A stretch of DNA of 38,145 nucleotides from a virus. Below, piece by piece: positions 16,936-25,102 of the stretch (within the stretch, counting starts at the first letter, position 1; each line of letters begins with the position of its first letter). A program made the translations under genes and the position numbers. The stretch spans positions 1 through 38,145 of IMG/VR virus record IMGVR_UViG_3300034062_006228. One strand, given 5' to 3'. The notes beneath the pieces are model-generated. The model saw only the letters and a list, made by a program, of their open reading frames with translations, was not told where the DNA came from and did no database searches.

Positions 16936-17298
16936 ATGAAGAAGATAGTTAAATTAACTGAAAATGATTTAATCAAATTGGTTAAAAGAGTTATTAACGA
17001 AAGTGAAGAAAAAGATTTTGATGTTGATAACATTGATGGTGTTGAAAAATGGTCATATATAGAATCAGCACTTAAAAAACCTGAACTTGATAGTATTAAA
17101 GAAGGGGAATGGAATGCTCATCACTCTACCTTAATTTTCAAACACAAGGGCACTATTTACGTTGCACCATCAACTAAACATAATAAAGAAAAATGTGAAG
17201 AATTTTTTGGTAGTCGAAAAGAAGGTTTAGGTGTTCCACAACTTAATGAAAAGAGTATGTGGCATGCTAAATCAGCTTATGATGATTTTTGGAAATAA
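16936..17298 (+). CDS. Small protein with putative capsid-targeting N-terminus
   Basis: A 120-residue protein. Its first 22 residues run MKKIVKLTEND then LIKLVKRVINE: a basic amphipathic helix ending in I-N-E, with an additional L-T-E at 7-9. This fits the [I/L]-x-E rule of T4 prohead protease sites. The part after the tag is a small acidic-then-basic domain (VEKWSYIESALKKPEL; WNAHHSTLIFKHKG; FFGSRKEGLGVPQL) I cannot assign. The A-rich leader is typical here, but no ATATTTAT motif precedes it, so it may be read through from the polymerase 41 bases upstream. A bidirectional terminator follows. Packaged head protein is a hypothesis. Confidence 0.65.
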   Translation: MKKIVKLTENDLIKLVKRVINESEEKDFDVDNIDGVEKWSYIESALKKPELDSIKEGEWNAHHSTLIFKHKGTIYVAPSTKHNKEKCEEFFGSRKEGLGVPQLNEKSMWHAKSAYDDFWK

Positions 17299-17304
17299 AT
17301 TAAA

Positions 17305-17336
17305 AACCCCCACTCAAAAGGTGGGGTTAATTTTTT
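17305..17336. terminator. Bidirectional terminator between convergent genes
   Basis: AACCCC (17305-17310) and AC (17312-17313) pair with GTGGGGTT (17321-17328), with one bulged C. A T-run follows on the plus strand and the A-run at 17302-17306 gives a T-run on the minus strand. It lies between the stop at 17298 (plus) and the stop at 17335 (minus), as expected for a shared terminator. Confidence 0.7.
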
Positions 17337-17679
17337 ATTCTAATTTCATACCATCGGAGGATATAATATACCAATTACCTTCAACATATTCCAATTCAAC
17401 ACAAGCACCATTATCAATTTCAATTTCTTCGTATTGATCATCAATTAAAGAATATTTTGGTACAATACTAGTTTTTGTTAAAACTTTAATTTTAATAGAT
17501 TCTGTGGTATATCCATCTAAAGTTATTGTACTATGTTCAACATCTTTGACAACTAAAAGATATTCTCCATTAGTTGTATATGTTGGTACATTTATAATTT
17601 TTTTAATTTTAGTTGATGGATTTTGACCATATCTTATGGTTTTACTAACATCACCAACTTTTTTCTTTAATTCACTCAT
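17335..17679 (-). CDS. Hypothetical beta-rich protein, probable virion component
   Basis: A 114-residue protein after the neck-like gene on the minus strand (31 bases apart). After a short basic start it is almost all predicted beta strand (TTNGEYLLVVKDVEHSTITL; ESIKIKVLTKTSIVP; NGACVELEYVEGNWYIISS), with no catalytic motif. The pattern suggests a small decoration or appendage domain; I recall similar proteins in marine phages but cannot name the family. Last gene of the minus-strand block, ending at the bidirectional terminator. Confidence 0.55.
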   Translation of the reverse strand: MSELKKKVGDVSKTIRYGQNPSTKIKKIINVPTYTTNGEYLLVVKDVEHSTITLDGYTTESIKIKVLTKTSIVPKYSLIDDQYEEIEIDNGACVELEYVEGNWYIISSDGMKLE

Positions 17680-17710
17680 AATAATTTTTTTAGATAATAT
17701 AAGATAAAAA

Positions 17711-18832
17711 TTATATAACGTAAATCTGTCTTGGCATTGCTTGGAACTTTTTAACCTTATTTAAGTTTTCGGCTATTAACGCTTCTCTTTCCATAACTTT
17801 TTCTGGTCGTAATCTTGTAAGTCTACCTTCAGCACCAATTAGTTCTTCAATTAACTTAGTTTTTTCATCTTTACCTTCAGTTGCCAAACTTTGGTAATCC
17901 ATAGTTAATTCAGAATCAGGTGTTTTGATGTTACCACTAAACTTACCTCTTACTTTTGATAGGGTTTCTTTTGCAGAAGCGAAGAACCATTTACGAACCC
18001 AAATCTGAGCTGGGTTATTTAAATCAATCCAACTTATTTTATCAAAAGGAACATCTGATGGTAGTTTAATGATATCAGGATTTTTCTTTAAACAATCATC
18101 TCTGTCTGGGCCATCAACTTCATAATACCAATACCAAACTCTGCCTTTCATTAGGGTTGCATTACCAAAGTCAAATTTACCACCAGGTGTTTGCATTAAA
18201 TGTACCGCTTTTTTACCTTCAGGTAGTGCGGTAACACGATATGTTAATTCACCACCAATAATTCTTCTTTGGATATTAACTTCTTGCATTCTTAATAATA
18301 TATCATATACTGGTGTCATAAAATATGAACCAGTATTTCCCATTTGACTAAAACCACCAGGACCTCCAATTCCAATACCACCCAAAGCACCAAACGAAAA
18401 TGGGTCAAATAATAAATTATTAAGTGTTGCTGGAGTAAACCATAGAAGTTCGTTTAACTCACGACCTGCGGGTATTTCGTATATTTGTTGATGTGGTACT
18501 AATTGTATGTAATCTTTTTTCATTACACTATCACCACCAGCTTGTAAGCCAACAATTTTAGAATAGGCATAAGAATATCTTTCCTCAAAGTCAAAACCCT
18601 TTGTTATAAAGGCTTTTGATAGTGATTGTGTATCTAAATTTAATCCATATAATGATGACCATTGTGATTCAATTAACCAATCTTGGACATATTGTGAATA
18701 ATCCTCAATGGCCAATTCAAGTAAAGAATCTAATTGTTCATCTTCCAACTCAATACTCCTTAATGGAGCACCTAACATATGTCTTAGTTTTGTATATAAG
18801 TTGGTTCTATCTGGTTCAGGAATTATAGACAT
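17711..18832 (-). CDS. Putative neck / head-completion protein (T4 gp13-like)
   Basis: The N-terminal pattern TKLRHMLGAPLRSIELEDEQLDSLLELAIEDY (given in part: LRHMLGAP and IELEDEQL) followed by a helical segment resembles the opening of T4-type gp13 neck proteins. These attach to the portal and accept the tail. Features: QLVPHQQIYEIPAG, a Gly-rich loop (GALGGIGIGGPGG, about 150-163), and a C-terminal helical region rich in Glu, Arg and Lys. The 373 residues are near the gp13 size class. It follows the dismutase gene by 13 bases. A structural gene in a minus-strand block with a helicase is unusual. Assignment rests on the N-terminal pattern and phage context only. Confidence 0.5.
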   Translation of the reverse strand: MSIIPEPDRTNLYTKLRHMLGAPLRSIELEDEQLDSLLELAIEDYSQYVQDWLIESQWSSLYGLNLDTQSLSKAFITKGFDFEERYSYAYSKIVGLQAGGDSVMKKDYIQLVPHQQIYEIPAGRELNELLWFTPATLNNLLFDPFSFGALGGIGIGGPGGFSQMGNTGSYFMTPVYDILLRMQEVNIQRRIIGGELTYRVTALPEGKKAVHLMQTPGGKFDFGNATLMKGRVWYWYYEVDGPDRDDCLKKNPDIIKLPSDVPFDKISWIDLNNPAQIWVRKWFFASAKETLSKVRGKFSGNIKTPDSELTMDYQSLATEGKDEKTKLIEELIGAEGRLTRLRPEKVMEREALIAENLNKVKKFQAMPRQIYVI

Positions 18833-18845
18833 ATTTTATTTTTTT

Positions 18846-20717
18846 TTAACACATAATCTCACCTTGATATTTTTTAAGGAAAGAGTCTGATATTTGTTTA
18901 TCGTTTTTAGTTAAAACGTTTGACCCATAGGTATATTTGTATGTTTCAATTTTACCATTCAAATCAAATACACGGAATCTGATTGATAATCTAAGTTCAT
19001 CACAGCCTCTTTGTCCTTTGTTTGACCAATAAAAATAAATATTATTGATTGGTACTATTATATTATTATCAAAAATAACTCCTGCAAGTTTTTCTCTAAT
19101 TTTATTAAGATACTCTTGTCCATTTTTTTTAACAAAATCATATATATGTCTAATCATTACATTATATAAGTCACTATGAGTTTGTTTAAATGTTTTCAAA
19201 GTAGATTGTTTGAAAATTGAAAAGAATTCAGATAAATAACTATCAATTTCTACGTCCATTTTTTTGACCTCAAAATGAGAATTAGCTGGGAATATTTCTT
19301 TTTGAACTAACTCACCATTAACTAATTCCTCAATATATAATGGTTCTTTACTAACTAAATCTGTTTTGATTGGTGGTATTTCACTATTTAACGAATTCGT
19401 AACGCAAGTTTTAATTTTTTTCAAAGTATTTGCAAATTCTTGTTTTTTACTTTTAACATCATCAATCATAGTGAATAAATTTGATACATCACCTGGGTCA
19501 CAAGAATAATTAAGTTCTAATTTAGTTTGTTTAATTTCAAATTGTTTACCCTCAAATGATTTTTCATATTTAGCATATTCTAATTCTCGAACTTGTCTTA
19601 AAACTTCGTTCAAATCATTACTTATAATATCTTGGTCTTTTATTTTTAATAATTTTTTCTTTACTACAGATTCTGAATAATTATCGTCAGCTATAAAATC
19701 ACTTATTATTTTTAAAAAATTTATAGTTCTATCTGAGTTTTCCCCATATAATGCAACATTAAAAATTTTTCTTAATGCTGAAGTGTTTCTAACATTAAAA
19801 AATTTAACTATTCTTTCAGTTGCATCATTTAAATCCTTAACCAATTGTTCGTCACCAATTTCATTTCTTAATTCTATTAAATCACAATACACTTTTTTAT
19901 TTTCATCAGATGTATTTTTTTTATTACAAAAATAATTTAAATAATCTTTTTCAAATTCGTTTTTATTAAACATTGACAATTGGTCATCTTCTAATAATAA
20001 CAAAAAATCTTTCTTAGTTATAGTATAAGATTCCTCAATTTTCTTTTTTGTTTTTAATTCATAAATTGAATTAACATAATCCCAATTTACAACACTCCAA
20101 AAATTTTTGATATAATCATCTCTTTTGTTTTGATATTTCAAATAATATGCGTGCTCCCATAAATCTAATCCCAATAAAGGATAACCACCACCTTCTACAA
20201 CGTTCATAAGTGGGTTATCTTGATTTGGTGTTGTCATAATCTTCAACTTGTTGTTTTTAGTTAAAACTAACCAACACCAACCTGAACCAAATCTTTCTAA
20301 TGAAATTTCTTGGAATTGTTTTTTAAAATTATTAAATGAACCAAAATCTTTATTTATTTTTTTGAGAATTTCACCTTTTAATACTTTTTTATCAGGTGTT
20401 AACATTTTCCAAAATAAAGAATGGTTAAAAGCACCACCACCATTGTTTCTAATAATTTTTGGGAATTTACTTATCTTGGTAATAATATCCTCTAACCCTA
20501 GTTCTTTGTACTCTTTTTTTGATAGAGCATCAACAAGTTTTTCAACATAACCTTTATAATGTTTGTTGTAGTGAACTTTCATTGTTTTTTCATCAATGAA
20601 TCTAGTCAGAGAGTCAAATCCATATGGTAATTTATCGATACCAATTTTTTTGGTCTCTAATAATAAGTCGTTAGTTTTTTCTAATACTTCTTGTATTAAT
20701 TTAATCCTTTTATCCAT
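18846..20717 (-). CDS. Superoxide dismutase (Fe/Mn type) fused to a large unknown domain, with putative capsid-targeting tag
   Basis: The ATG at 20717 is preferred over an upstream TTG (20744) that overlaps the helicase stop and would add nine residues. Residues 1-10 (MDKRIKLIQE) form a basic tag ending I-Q-E. Residues about 27-220 form a full Fe/Mn superoxide dismutase: LPYGFDSL, VHYNKHYKGYV, FNHSLFW, FGSGWCWLV, LDLWEHAYYLKYQN and FWSVVNWDYV. The four metal ligands are present (His49, His99, Asp185, His189), as are the gateway Tyr57 and a Mn-type Gln (Gln166 in NQDNPLM), so activity is expected, probably with Mn. Residues about 225-623 are an unrecognised Lys-rich helical domain with a beta-rich end; standard dismutases are about 200 residues. 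It lies 23 bases after the helicase gene. Confidence 0.85.
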   Translation of the reverse strand: MDKRIKLIQEVLEKTNDLLLETKKIGIDKLPYGFDSLTRFIDEKTMKVHYNKHYKGYVEKLVDALSKKEYKELGLEDIITKISKFPKIIRNNGGGAFNHSLFWKMLTPDKKVLKGEILKKINKDFGSFNNFKKQFQEISLERFGSGWCWLVLTKNNKLKIMTTPNQDNPLMNVVEGGGYPLLGLDLWEHAYYLKYQNKRDDYIKNFWSVVNWDYVNSIYELKTKKKIEESYTITKKDFLLLLEDDQLSMFNKNEFEKDYLNYFCNKKNTSDENKKVYCDLIELRNEIGDEQLVKDLNDATERIVKFFNVRNTSALRKIFNVALYGENSDRTINFLKIISDFIADDNYSESVVKKKLLKIKDQDIISNDLNEVLRQVRELEYAKYEKSFEGKQFEIKQTKLELNYSCDPGDVSNLFTMIDDVKSKKQEFANTLKKIKTCVTNSLNSEIPPIKTDLVSKEPLYIEELVNGELVQKEIFPANSHFEVKKMDVEIDSYLSEFFSIFKQSTLKTFKQTHSDLYNVMIRHIYDFVKKNGQEYLNKIREKLAGVIFDNNIIVPINNIYFYWSNKGQRGCDELRLSIRFRVFDLNGKIETYKYTYGSNVLTKNDKQISDSFLKKYQGEIMC

Positions 20718-20722
20718 AGAAC

Positions 20723-20741
20723 ATAAATATTCTATAAATAT
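20723..20741 (-). promoter_or_regulatory. Tandem ATATTTAT phage promoter-like motifs
   Basis: Two copies on the minus strand (20734-20741 and 20723-20730), ending 16 and 5 bases before the dismutase ATG. They overlap the end of the helicase gene and could let the dismutase be transcribed separately. Confidence 0.4.
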
Positions 20742-23668
20742 CAATTCAACGAATTAATCTTATTCATAATTTGTTCAATGAAGTCAGCCTTATCCAAATT
20801 ATCACCCATAACAGTATCAATTATGTTTTTCTTATTGATTAACATATCGTAAATTACACCTTCGATTGTATTCTCAAATATTGGATAGTAAACAGACACA
20901 CAATTTTTTTGACCATATCTATAAGCTCTGTCTTCAGCTTGTTGATGATGTGCAGGGACAAATGAAAGGTCATTAAATATAACCGCTTCTCCCGCGGTAA
21001 GTGTAATACCAACACCTGCGGCTTGTAGATTTCCAACAAATACTTTTACTTTATCATTATCTTGGAATTGGTCTACAGCATATTGTCTTTGAACCTTTGA
21101 ACAAGTCCCATCCAAATAAACTGCTTGTTTCCCAAAGTGGGAATGTATTTTGTGAAGTGTGTCTGTAAAGTTTGTAAAAATTATAACTTTTTTTCCTTGC
21201 TCCAAAATATTTTCAGCAACTTCAATAGTGTTAGATATTTTCTCTTCAGCAACTACTTGTCTCACTTTCATCAACTTATTAAATTGAACTGTAAGTGATT
21301 TTGATTCCTCAGGATTCTTAGAATACCAATTATAATAATCACCCATTAATTCCTCATATTGTTTAGATTTTAATCTCAAATACACAGGAGTTATAATTTT
21401 TTCAGGTAAATCTAATACCTCAGTTTTCAATCTTCTTAAGACTTGTCTTGATGTTCTATCTCTTAGTTCTTCTAAGTTTGATGCACCATTAACATTCCAA
21501 ACTTTCCTATTACCCGCTTTGAATTGATATCCTTGACAATAACGAATGACATATGCCATCCAATTTTGTGCAACAGGACTTTCGATAAGATTCAATAAAT
21601 TATAATAATTAATTGGTCTTGAGGTCATAGGTGTACCTGTTAATAACCAAAGATACTCAACATCTTTAACAAAACTATTAATTAATTTTGTACGTTGGGC
21701 TTGTGGATTTGAAATGTAGTGAGCTTCATCAATTATGATTAAGTCAAAATTACCTTTTGTAATTAAAGAGTTTTCTTTATCTTTTAAATCATAAAAGTTT
21801 TTTAGGATATCATAGTTTACAATTACAAAATCGTGTTTTGTTGAGAAGTTTTTACCTTCACAAATATAAACACTTCTATCTGTATAATTTCTTATTTCCC
21901 TTTCCCAATTTATCTTCAGTGAAGCGGGACATATTATTAATATTTTTTTTGCATTTGTTTCTAGTGCCGCTAAAATAGTTGATGTTGTATTGTGAGTTAC
22001 GATAGCATTTTCTGTAATATATAATTTGTCTGGTGCATCAACTGAAATACATATAGCTTCACCTTTTTTTTCAAACTCTATATTTTTGATGTATCGTCCT
22101 ACCTTGTATTTTTTAGGTGTGTTATATTGTTCTTCTTTTCTTTTAAGTTTGAATGGATTCATACCTTCAGGTAATTTGATATTCACTCTGTAAGATTTTT
22201 GTCCATCTTTTTTAGTTCCTTTATATGTATATTTTGTTGTTCTTGATTTTTTTCTTGCTATACCACCCAAACTATGTACTATTTCAATAACATCGTCACA
22301 AAGTTGTTCTGACACAGTTGAGAATTCAGTCCCACTAAAATTACCATCAGTATCTTTACGACAACTACCATCAGTATCCATTAAACCTTTGAGTATTTTT
22401 AATCTATTTTCAACAGAAGTGTATTTGAATATATTTGGAATAAATTTGTTATAGGATTTAGTTCCCATTAATTTTAGTTGTTTCAAAACTTGAATTAACG
22501 GATTTAAATGACCACTAATTTTTGTTAATCTATAACCATATTTTGTACCTCGGCTCTCAACTATTTGAGTGTTATGTGGTAATGTGTCTCTAATATAGTC
22601 AACGATTTCTGAGTCAGCTGTTGTAAAATGAACTGAATCTTTACTAATCCCTCCATCACCTATAATTAACCCCAATAAATATGGGTTTATGGGTAAAGGA
22701 TTATTTACGAATTCGATTGGTTTTACAATTGGAATTTGCCATTTGTTGTTACCATCGTTTTCTTTGTAGTATGTTTTGTACTTGTAAATTTTGTTTATAT
22801 TGTTTTTAGTACCATTTATTTCTAAACTTAAATTTTTATCTAACATCTGTTCTACAGACAAAACAATCCCCTTTTTTTCTCTTTTATTTTTACTATTTTC
22901 ACCAAATGTTCTAGATTTGACACTAAAAAGATGTTCCTTACAGACTAATACTGATGTATTGTCATTGAATGTTACTCGGTATAAATCTTTAACTCCTTGT
23001 GGATATACACCAAGAACATTACATTTTTTACCATCACTACCAATAACTTCATCACCAACTTTCAATTCACCTATTGGTTTTCTTCCATATGGTGTAAAAA
23101 CCTTGTTTTCTATAAACTCCGCTTTACCCAAACCCATATCGTCAGCCAAAATAAACTTCTTACTACCAACCAATTTTTCAATTGCAATTTTTTGATGGTC
23201 AAGAGGAGGTCTATGATTATATTTGGAGTAGTCAATTTTTACTTCAATAGTATTATGAGTTTTAAGTAATGCCGCTTTTGGTAACCACATATCAGTTAAT
23301 GTGTCACCGGTGTTAAACTTACCCCAAATGTGATAAGATTTATCTTTATCAACTAATAATTTTTCAACCCATATGTCAGTTGGTACAACTAACATATTTT
23401 TTTCATCTGCAATTTTTTTTGCAAAGTAAGGTTCTATGTTGACCCACTTCTTGGCAACCTTTGGTTCAACTGAATTATAGTTAATAATATATTCAGCTTG
23501 TGAACGTGTGGGATAGAACTTTTTGTTAGTTTCTTTTAGATATTTCAATTTCAGAATATAATTGTTGTGACCATTATATTCATCTAAAATGTCTATAGCT
23601 TTTAGTTCTAGTAGATTTAATGTGTTACCTGATAAACTCAAAACAATTTTTAATATAAAAATAGTCAA
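20741..23668 (-). CDS. SNF2-family helicase/ATPase interrupted by an intein
   Basis: The mature protein (about 597 residues after removing 378 intein residues) is an SF2/SNF2-type ATPase. It has HQKIAIEKL, Walker A DDMGLGK|TTST (interrupted after Lys182), LIIIDEAH (DEAH box), LLTGTPMTS, and the C-terminal lobe with GVGITLTAGEAVIFNDL and QAEDRAYRYGQ. Such enzymes translocate on duplex DNA; in a phage this suggests replication-fork remodelling or recombination, a role T4 gives to UvsW. Without splicing the P-loop is broken, so the enzyme depends on the intein. No ATG lies near the N-terminus: TTG at 23668 is used, with TTG at 23641 (giving MSLSGNTLNLLEL) an equal or better candidate. First gene of the minus-strand block, divergent from 23688. 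Confidence 0.9.
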   Translation of the reverse strand: MTIFILKIVLSLSGNTLNLLELKAIDILDEYNGHNNYILKLKYLKETNKKFYPTRSQAEYIINYNSVEPKVAKKWVNIEPYFAKKIADEKNMLVVPTDIWVEKLLVDKDKSYHIWGKFNTGDTLTDMWLPKAALLKTHNTIEVKIDYSKYNHRPPLDHQKIAIEKLVGSKKFILADDMGLGKAEFIENKVFTPYGRKPIGELKVGDEVIGSDGKKCNVLGVYPQGVKDLYRVTFNDNTSVLVCKEHLFSVKSRTFGENSKNKREKKGIVLSVEQMLDKNLSLEINGTKNNINKIYKYKTYYKENDGNNKWQIPIVKPIEFVNNPLPINPYLLGLIIGDGGISKDSVHFTTADSEIVDYIRDTLPHNTQIVESRGTKYGYRLTKISGHLNPLIQVLKQLKLMGTKSYNKFIPNIFKYTSVENRLKILKGLMDTDGSCRKDTDGNFSGTEFSTVSEQLCDDVIEIVHSLGGIARKKSRTTKYTYKGTKKDGQKSYRVNIKLPEGMNPFKLKRKEEQYNTPKKYKVGRYIKNIEFEKKGEAICISVDAPDKLYITENAIVTHNTTSTILAALETNAKKILIICPASLKINWEREIRNYTDRSVYICEGKNFSTKHDFVIVNYDILKNFYDLKDKENSLITKGNFDLIIIDEAHYISNPQAQRTKLINSFVKDVEYLWLLTGTPMTSRPINYYNLLNLIESPVAQNWMAYVIRYCQGYQFKAGNRKVWNVNGASNLEELRDRTSRQVLRRLKTEVLDLPEKIITPVYLRLKSKQYEELMGDYYNWYSKNPEESKSLTVQFNKLMKVRQVVAEEKISNTIEVAENILEQGKKVIIFTNFTDTLHKIHSHFGKQAVYLDGTCSKVQRQYAVDQFQDNDKVKVFVGNLQAAGVGITLTAGEAVIFNDLSFVPAHHQQAEDRAYRYGQKNCVSVYYPIFENTIEGVIYDMLINKKNIIDTVMGDNLDKADFIEQIMNKINSLN
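21989..23122 (-). other. Intein with LAGLIDADG homing endonuclease in the helicase Walker A motif
   Basis: Codons 183-560 of the host frame. The N-splice block begins Ala-Glu-Phe-Ile rather than Cys or Ser. Block B has CKEHLFSV (His246). Two LAGLIDADG motifs, LLGLIIGDGG (Asp338) and LKGLMDTDGS (Asp433), with a KFIPNIF block between them, indicate an active homing endonuclease. Block F reads EAICISVD with Cys540 at the F:4 position, and the end is VTHN followed by Thr561. Missing Cys1, Cys at F:4 and Thr at +1 are the marks of class 3 inteins, which splice through a branched intermediate on the F:4 Cys. The usual Trp of block B is Phe248 here. Inserted between Lys and Thr of GKT, a typical ATP-site target. 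Confidence 0.9.
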
Positions 23669-23675
23669 AAGTTAA

Positions 23676-23683
23676 ATATTTAT
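23676..23683 (+). promoter_or_regulatory. ATATTTAT phage promoter-like motif
   Basis: Ends four bases before the ATG at 23688, in the very short gap to the divergent helicase gene. Same short spacing as at 30054-30061. Confidence 0.35.
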
Positions 23684-23687
23684 CAAT

Positions 23688-24200
23688 ATGACAAATAAAC
23701 TACCAATAACAAGGATAGGTAAATTCTTTGGTGCTGAGGATTATAATTTAGATTTATCCATCGGTGAGGAATGGTTATATGGGGATATGAACTTTACTGT
23801 CGTATTATATCGTGTTGACAGAATGAAAACTAAGACTGATGATGTATATGGTGAAGCGTTAAAAGATGGTATTAAGTTTCTCCCACCAATTGAACTGAAA
23901 GGTTTTGTACAAATATTAGCACCAGAAAATAAAAACTATGGTAATACTAAAATCAATCAAGTTGAACCTGGTAATATGAAATTCTCAGTCTATCAAAGAC
24001 AATTGGACGAGTTAGGTATTGATATTAATTTTGGTGATTATCTTGGATATTATGAAACAGAAGATAGAATCCGATATTATACTGTTAATAATGATGGTAG
24101 AGTAATTTCAGATAACAAACATAATTATGCTGGTTATAAACCTTATTATCGAACAATTATGGCATCAGCTGTTGTCGATAATGAATTTAGAGGATTATGA
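23688..24200 (+). CDS. Putative virion connector protein
   Basis: A 170-residue protein with mixed beta content (EEWLYGDMNFTVVLYRVDR; ELKGFVQILAPENKNYGN; FGDYLGYYETEDRIRYYTV), not assigned to a family with confidence. It lies directly upstream of tail-completion and sheath genes, where T4-type phages place neck and tail-terminator proteins, so a connector role is plausible. I recall similar proteins next to neck genes in marine phages, but this is not proof. Its stop overlaps the next gene's start by ATGA. The ATG is four bases after an ATATTTAT motif, so the message may be nearly leaderless. Confidence 0.5.
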   Translation: MTNKLPITRIGKFFGAEDYNLDLSIGEEWLYGDMNFTVVLYRVDRMKTKTDDVYGEALKDGIKFLPPIELKGFVQILAPENKNYGNTKINQVEPGNMKFSVYQRQLDELGIDINFGDYLGYYETEDRIRYYTVNNDGRVISDNKHNYAGYKPYYRTIMASAVVDNEFRGL

Positions 24201-25102
24201 AAATAATAATAACAGAATCGCAATATAAGATATTACTTGAACAACAAGTTAGTCAAGTTCAAGTACAATATGAAGATGGGTCAATCAAAATGGTAGATTA
24301 CCAAAAGTTTTATTATGGTCCCGATTTTAAACAATACAAATGGGATGGTAAGAAGTTTGTGTTTGATTATTCCAAAATATATCCAAATTGGAATAGTATG
24401 AATCAAACTGATAGGGATAAAGTAATTGCTAATCGAAAAAGAGTGAAAGCTTCAGGTTCTTATTCCCAACAACCAAACCTAATAAGTTTAGGATTAAATG
24501 AATTTAATGGTTATTTAAAAAATGTTGTTTGGGCTAATTTAACATTTGATAATATAGTTGAGGTAATTATAAAGTTAATGGAATTTTTACCACCACCATA
24601 TGGAGGTAAGGCAAACGTAAAAGCTGCTGGAGTTGCACATGGTGTTTCATATTTGTTAAGGTCTTTTTTATCAAAAACAACTGACGATATCACATCAAAC
24701 TTTGTTAATGCTATGTTTAAATTTTTTAGTGTAACATCAGGTACAAGTGTTCCGTTACCACCATCAAGTGTAGTAAATATTGCAAAAAAAATAGTATCAA
24801 TTTATCAAAAAATAAAAGATAAAATTACAAAATTAACAGACTTTAGTGCTTTAGCTGAATGGCTACAAGTTTCTTTGACATTTATAGTACAATATATCGG
24901 TGACCAAATTACTGGAATTATTCAAACAATAACCGAAAATATATTAAGTCCAATTATAAAAATGTTTGGTCAGTATAGCACAACATTAAGTACTTATTTA
25001 TCAAATGCTATTCAGTATTTAAATAAAATAAGTTCAACTTTAAAAAGTGCAAAACAAGCACTTTCATATGTAAAACAACAAGATCCAAATGCCTTTACCT
25101 AA
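24197..25102 (+). CDS. Hypothetical protein with putative capsid-targeting N-terminus and hydrophobic helices
   Basis: Begins MKIIITESQYKILLE: I-T-E at 5-7 and L-L-E at 13-15, both fitting a T4-type prohead protease site. After a Tyr/Lys-rich segment (YEDGSIKMVDYQKFYYGPDF) the C-terminal two thirds are long hydrophobic or amphipathic helices (VSYLLRSFLSK; FIVQYIGDQITGIIQTITEN; YLNKISSTLKSAKQALSYV). They lack charged breaks in places and could insert into a membrane or form a helical bundle. Such composition would suit a head-packed protein injected with DNA or a pore-like ejection protein; that is inference. It overlaps the previous gene by ATGA and the next by 14 bases, suggesting coupled translation. 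Not recognised as a known family. Confidence 0.6.
   Translation: MKIIITESQYKILLEQQVSQVQVQYEDGSIKMVDYQKFYYGPDFKQYKWDGKKFVFDYSKIYPNWNSMNQTDRDKVIANRKRVKASGSYSQQPNLISLGLNEFNGYLKNVVWANLTFDNIVEVIIKLMEFLPPPYGGKANVKAAGVAHGVSYLLRSFLSKTTDDITSNFVNAMFKFFSVTSGTSVPLPPSSVVNIAKKIVSIYQKIKDKITKLTDFSALAEWLQVSLTFIVQYIGDQITGIIQTITENILSPIIKMFGQYSTTLSTYLSNAIQYLNKISSTLKSAKQALSYVKQQDPNAFT

Noticed and set aside
20718-20744. A TTG start at 20744 for the dismutase gene.
   Set aside because: It would overlap the helicase stop and add nine residues before the conserved tag; the ATG at 20717 follows promoter-like motifs and gives a tag like those of other proteins.
22791-23269. Plus-strand frames of 90-134 codons inside the intein region.
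   Set aside because: They are antisense to well-conserved intein and helicase motifs and show no start context or known domain.
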